From: ZC4RG20 sp963782445
GTDB taxonomy: Bacteria > Pseudomonadota > Gammaproteobacteria > Steroidobacterales > Rariloculaceae
Direction of reading: 5' to 3'
Assembly (NCBI GenBank): GCA_963782445.1
Contig: CAWAJM010000002.1
Span: 186,001-250,000, forward strand
Length of the DNA: 64,000 nt
Shown here: piece by piece, positions 61,085-64,000 of the stretch
Numbering within the stretch: position 1 is the stretch's first letter
Layout of the letters: every line of letters begins with the position of its first letter
The notes under the pieces: model-generated
Told to the model about the DNA's origin: nothing
Databases searched by the model: none
Seen by the model: the letters and a program-made list of their open reading frames with translations, nothing else
Made by a program: the position numbers and the translations under genes

Positions 61085-61606
61085 ATGTTTAGTGGTGTCG
61101 GCTTTAACGAGCTGGTGCTGTGCTTCGTCATTGGGTTGCTGATCCTCGGGCCCGAAAGGCTGCCACGCGTGGCCGCCCAGGTCGGCCGCTGGGTCGGGCG
61201 GGCGCGGCGCGTGGCGAACCAGCTGCGCTATCAACTCGAACGCGAGATCGCGCTCGAAGAGACTCGATCCGAGAATCGCGAGCGCGAGGAACGCGAAAAG
61301 GCCGCCGCCGCGAGCGCGGAAGCCGAGGCCGCCGCGACGCCGGAAGCCGGCGCTGCCGGCCCCGAGTCCCCGGCTTCGTCGCCCGCAGAGGCTTCGGCCG
61401 ACGGAGGCTCGGCCGAGGAGACGGCGGATGCGGCCCCGCTCGGCACTGCCGTCCCCGGGACGCCGCCGGCGGAGCCGATCCGCGAGCCCGATCGTCCGGC
61501 CGGCCCGGCCGGCTCGGAGCCGACGGCCGCGGCTCCGCCCGAGCAGCCTGAGCCCGAGTTCGCGGCGGCCGAACCGCATGAGCCGGCCAGGAGAGATTCC
61601 GCGTGA
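61085..61606 (+). CDS. tatB: Sec-independent protein translocase subunit TatB
   Basis: 173 residues. The membrane helix G-F-N-E-L-V-L-C-F-V-I-G-L-L-I-L is followed by G-P-E-R-L-P-R-V-A-A-Q-V-G-R-W, the TatB-specific motif (Glu in the helix and GPERLP rather than FGTKRL). A long tail (residues 75-173) rich in Ala, Glu and Pro is low-complexity and presumably disordered. TatB with TatC forms the twin-arginine signal receptor. It overlaps tatC by 4 bases. Confidence 0.94.
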   Translation: MFSGVGFNELVLCFVIGLLILGPERLPRVAAQVGRWVGRARRVANQLRYQLEREIALEETRSENREREEREKAAAASAEAEAAATPEAGAAGPESPASSPAEASADGGSAEETADAAPLGTAVPGTPPAEPIREPDRPAGPAGSEPTAAAPPEQPEPEFAAAEPHEPARRDSA

Positions 61607-62400
61607 TGGCCGATTATCCCCACGACGACGAGGAGCAGCTCGCCGAAGGTACGCTGCTTTCGCACCTCGTCGAGCTGCGGTCGCGGCTCGTGAAGTCGGT
61701 CATGGCCATCGGTGGCGTGTTTCTCGTGCTGTTGCCATTCATGCAGCGGATCTTCACGCTCGTCGCGCTGCCACTCATGAAGAAGCTGCCGGCGGACAGC
61801 AAGATGATCGCCTTCAAGCCGGCCAGCCCGTTCCTGACCCCGGTCAAGACGACGCTGTTCGTCGCGCTGTTCTTGGCCATGCCCGTCGTGCTCTACCAGA
61901 TATGGGCATTCGTCTCGCCGGGCCTCTACAAGCGCGAGAGACGCTTCGCCATGCCGTTGCTCGTCTCGAGCATCGTCCTGTTCTACATGGGCCTGCTGTT
62001 CGCCTACTACGTCATCTTTCCCATCATGTTCGGGTTCCTCGCGCGCGTGACGCCGGCGCAAGTGCAGCTCGCGCCGGACATCGGCGAGTACCTCGATTTC
62101 GTGCTCACGCTGTTCTTCGCGTTCGGCGTGGCTTTCGAGGTGCCGGTCGGGACGGTCATCCTGATATGGAGCGGGCTCGTCTCGATCGACAAGCTCAAGA
62201 GCCTTCGGCCCTACGTGTTCCTCGGCTGTTTTGTCGTCGGCATGTTCCTGACGCCGCCGGACATGATTTCGCAGACGCTGCTCGCGCTGCCTATGTATGC
62301 GCTCTACGAGGGCGGGATCATCATGTCGCGCATCCTCTTGCGCGAGAAGCTGGCCGCAGCCGCCGCGGAGAAAGCCGAAGAAGAAGAAGAGGAGACTTGA
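61603..62400 (+). CDS. tatC: Sec-independent protein translocase subunit TatC
   Basis: 265 residues, six membrane helices. The N-terminal S-H-L-V-E-L-R-S-R-L, the P-F-M... segment, Y-Q-I-W-A-F-V-S-P-G-L-Y-K-R-E-R-R and the P48-equivalent and Glu-containing loops are typical. F-G-V-A-F-E-V-P-V marks helix 5. The C-terminus is an acidic run of Glu. TatC recognises the twin-arginine signal. Confidence 0.96.
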   Translation: MMADYPHDDEEQLAEGTLLSHLVELRSRLVKSVMAIGGVFLVLLPFMQRIFTLVALPLMKKLPADSKMIAFKPASPFLTPVKTTLFVALFLAMPVVLYQIWAFVSPGLYKRERRFAMPLLVSSIVLFYMGLLFAYYVIFPIMFGFLARVTPAQVQLAPDIGEYLDFVLTLFFAFGVAFEVPVGTVILIWSGLVSIDKLKSLRPYVFLGCFVVGMFLTPPDMISQTLLALPMYALYEGGIIMSRILLREKLAAAAAEKAEEEEEET

Positions 62401-62448
62401 GCGGCGGTCCGTGCGACCATCCCGGGCTTCCGAATAACGAGGTCTCCG

Positions 62449-64000
62449 ATGTCGCACGAAAGCGCGACGGCCGTCCAAGCGCCGCGCCCGCTTAGCACCG
62501 CCGTCTCTCCGCCGCCGCAGCTGACCGTCAAGGCGGTCGCGCTAGGGATCGTGCTCTCCATGGTCATGGCCGGCGCCAACGCCTATCTGGGGCTGTTCGC
62601 GGGCCTCACGGTGTCCGCCTCAATTCCGGCGGCCGTGATCTCGATGGCGGTGCTTCGTCTCTTTAGCCAGGCCAACATCCTCGAGAACAACATAGTGCAG
62701 ACGGCCGCGTCGGCCGGCGAGTCGCTGGCCGCGGGCGTGATCTTCACGCTGCCCGCGCTGATCCTGCTCGGCGTCTGGCACGTCTTCGACTACAAATGGG
62801 TCGCAGGTATCGCGGGTCTCGGCGGCCTGCTCGGTGTACTGTTCACGATCCCGCTGCGGCGCTCGCTGATCGTCGACCTCGCGCTGCCCTATCCCGAGGG
62901 CACGGCGACGGCCGAGGTGCTGCGCGTCGGCGAGGACCCGACACGCGGCGCGAAGCATCTGGCCTGGGCCGCGGCCTTTGGCGCGCTCACTAAACTCTTC
63001 GAGACCGGCTTCCGGCTTTGGCCCGATACGGTCCAAACCGCCGGCTTCGTCGGCGGCCGCACGATCGCTTATTTCGGCGCGAACCTCTCGCCCGCGCTGC
63101 TCGGCGTCGGTTACATCATCGGGCTCAATATCGCCGTGCTCGTGTTCGCCGGCGGCGCGCTGGCCTGGTACGTCGCCATTCCGCTCTACTCGACGTTCGC
63201 GGGCGACCCTGCCGTCGCGTCCGCCGCCGCCTCGGGCGCGTCAGCCGCCGACGTCGCCTTCTCGATCTGGTCGAGTCACATCCGCTACCTCGGCGTCGGC
63301 GCAATGCTCGTCGGCGGCCTCTGGGCGCTCATCTCGATTCGCGGCTCGCTGCTCGCGGGCCTGCGGCGCGGCCTGGCGGACAGCGCGCGGGCTCACGAGG
63401 AGAGCTACGATCACCGTGAGCACGATGCGCCCATGCGCCTCGTCCTCGCGGGCATCGCGGTGCTCGTCGTGCCGATCTTCGTGCTCTACGAATTCATCGT
63501 CCCGACGGCCGGCATCGCCGTAGCGATGACCGCCGTCATGCTCGTGGCCGGCTTCCTGTTCTCTTCGGTGGCGGGCTACATGGCCGGTCTAGTCGGTTCC
63601 TCGAACAACCCCGTCTCCGGCGTCACGATCGCGACCATTCTTCTGACCGCGCTACTACTGCTCGGCCTCATGGGGCCGGGCGCCGCAGCCGGGCCCGCGG
63701 CGGCGATCCTCGTGGGCGCAGTCGTCTGCTGCGCCGCCGCGATCGGCGGCGACAACCTGCAGGACCTCAAGGCCGGCCACCTCGTCGGCGCGACGCCCTG
63801 GCGCCAACAGGTCGTGCAGTGCGTCGGCGTCGTTTCCGCCGTGCTCGTCATGACGCCGATCCTGAATCTGCTGCTAACCGCATACGGCATAGGGGCGCCG
63901 ACGCCCGCTCACCCGCATGCACTGCTTGCGCCGCAGGCGACGCTCATGGCGGCCGTGGCCAAGGGCGTGTTCGGCGGCGGGCTGCCCTGGGCCATGGTCG
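62449..64000 (+). CDS. OPT-family oligopeptide transporter (3' end cut by window edge)
   Basis: 517 codons are visible from ATG 62449 with no stop. Many hydrophobic helices. The N-terminal Q-L-T-V-K-A-V-A-L-G-I-V-L-S-M-V-M-A-G-A-N-A-Y-L-G-L is the OPT start signature, and L-E-N-N-I-V-Q-T-A-A-S-A-G-E-S-L-A, Y-P-E-G-T-A-T-A-E-V-L and N-P-V-S-G-V-T-I-A-T follow in the right order. Members import peptides or metal-siderophore complexes; the substrate cannot be told. It starts 48 bases after tatC. Confidence 0.92.
   Translation, partial: MSHESATAVQAPRPLSTAVSPPPQLTVKAVALGIVLSMVMAGANAYLGLFAGLTVSASIPAAVISMAVLRLFSQANILENNIVQTAASAGESLAAGVIFTLPALILLGVWHVFDYKWVAGIAGLGGLLGVLFTIPLRRSLIVDLALPYPEGTATAEVLRVGEDPTRGAKHLAWAAAFGALTKLFETGFRLWPDTVQTAGFVGGRTIAYFGANLSPALLGVGYIIGLNIAVLVFAGGALAWYVAIPLYSTFAGDPAVASAAASGASAADVAFSIWSSHIRYLGVGAMLVGGLWALISIRGSLLAGLRRGLADSARAHEESYDHREHDAPMRLVLAGIAVLVVPIFVLYEFIVPTAGIAVAMTAVMLVAGFLFSSVAGYMAGLVGSSNNPVSGVTIATILLTALLLLGLMGPGAAAGPAAAILVGAVVCCAAAIGGDNLQDLKAGHLVGATPWRQQVVQCVGVVSAVLVMTPILNLLLTAYGIGAPTPAHPHALLAPQATLMAAVAKGVFGGGLPWAMV

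Overview
This 64 kb window is a compact, GC-rich chromosome segment from a gammaproteobacterium. The evidence is gene content and order: pilMNOPQ-aroKB, gmk-rpoZ-spoT-recG, tatABC, a ybbA/tesA divergent pair, UbiA, Dtd, SURF1 and heme A synthesis beside an aa3-type oxidase. A complete trpEGDCFBA operon behind a Trp-codon leader peptide and GC-rich coding DNA throughout suggest a Nevskiales/Steroidobacterales-like lineage, but that placement is inference. I see no prophage, integrase, transposase gene, CRISPR array, tRNA or rRNA. Both ends cut a gene: a CinA-type protein at the left and an OPT-family transporter at the right.

Layout. 1-8.5 kb, minus strand: trp promoter, leader peptide, attenuator, then trpE-G-D-C-F-B-A with overlapping or abutting genes, followed by a DUF2007/zinc-finger protein, a membrane-anchored EEP-family protein and the CinA-like gene. 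8.7-21.5 kb: an SLC13-type permease, an ABC exporter, ppc, ycgN, a D-2-hydroxyacid dehydrogenase, ybbA/tesA, an acyl-CoA ligase, pyrF and a DUF3237 gene. 21.5-29.6 kb, minus strand: pilMNOPQ, aroK, aroB, dgt. A GEMM-I cyclic-dinucleotide riboswitch lies ahead of pilM, in the gap shared with divergent mrcA (PBP1A). 32.5-37.7 kb: a degenerate nucleotidyltransferase-like protein, gltA, rpmE, rdgB, rph and a PP2C phosphatase. 37.8-46.6 kb: yicC-gmk-rpoZ-spoT-ridA-recG, then ubiA and comF. 46.7-58 kb: bioB-bioC, the cytochrome oxidase block (coxB, coxA, a 45-aa membrane protein, coxC, SURF1, an SCO-like protein, ctaA, ctaB) and uvrD. 58.3-64 kb: trkA, a TPR protein, dtd, tatABC and the OPT transporter.

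The strongest regulatory signals lie outside the genes: (i) the trp attenuator with a Trp-Arg-Trp-Trp leader peptide that may be translated from a leaderless mRNA; (ii) the riboswitch ahead of the type IV pilus operon; (iii) five intergenic palindromes that share one GC-rich core but each carry different, internally complementary arms; (iv) a DnaA-box pair upstream of rpmE; (v) a heptanucleotide tandem repeat directly before trkA; and (vi) an inverted repeat over the bioB promoter. Most of the window is conserved housekeeping DNA. I did not find a large undescribed gene system; the palindrome family and the riboswitch are the items most worth following.
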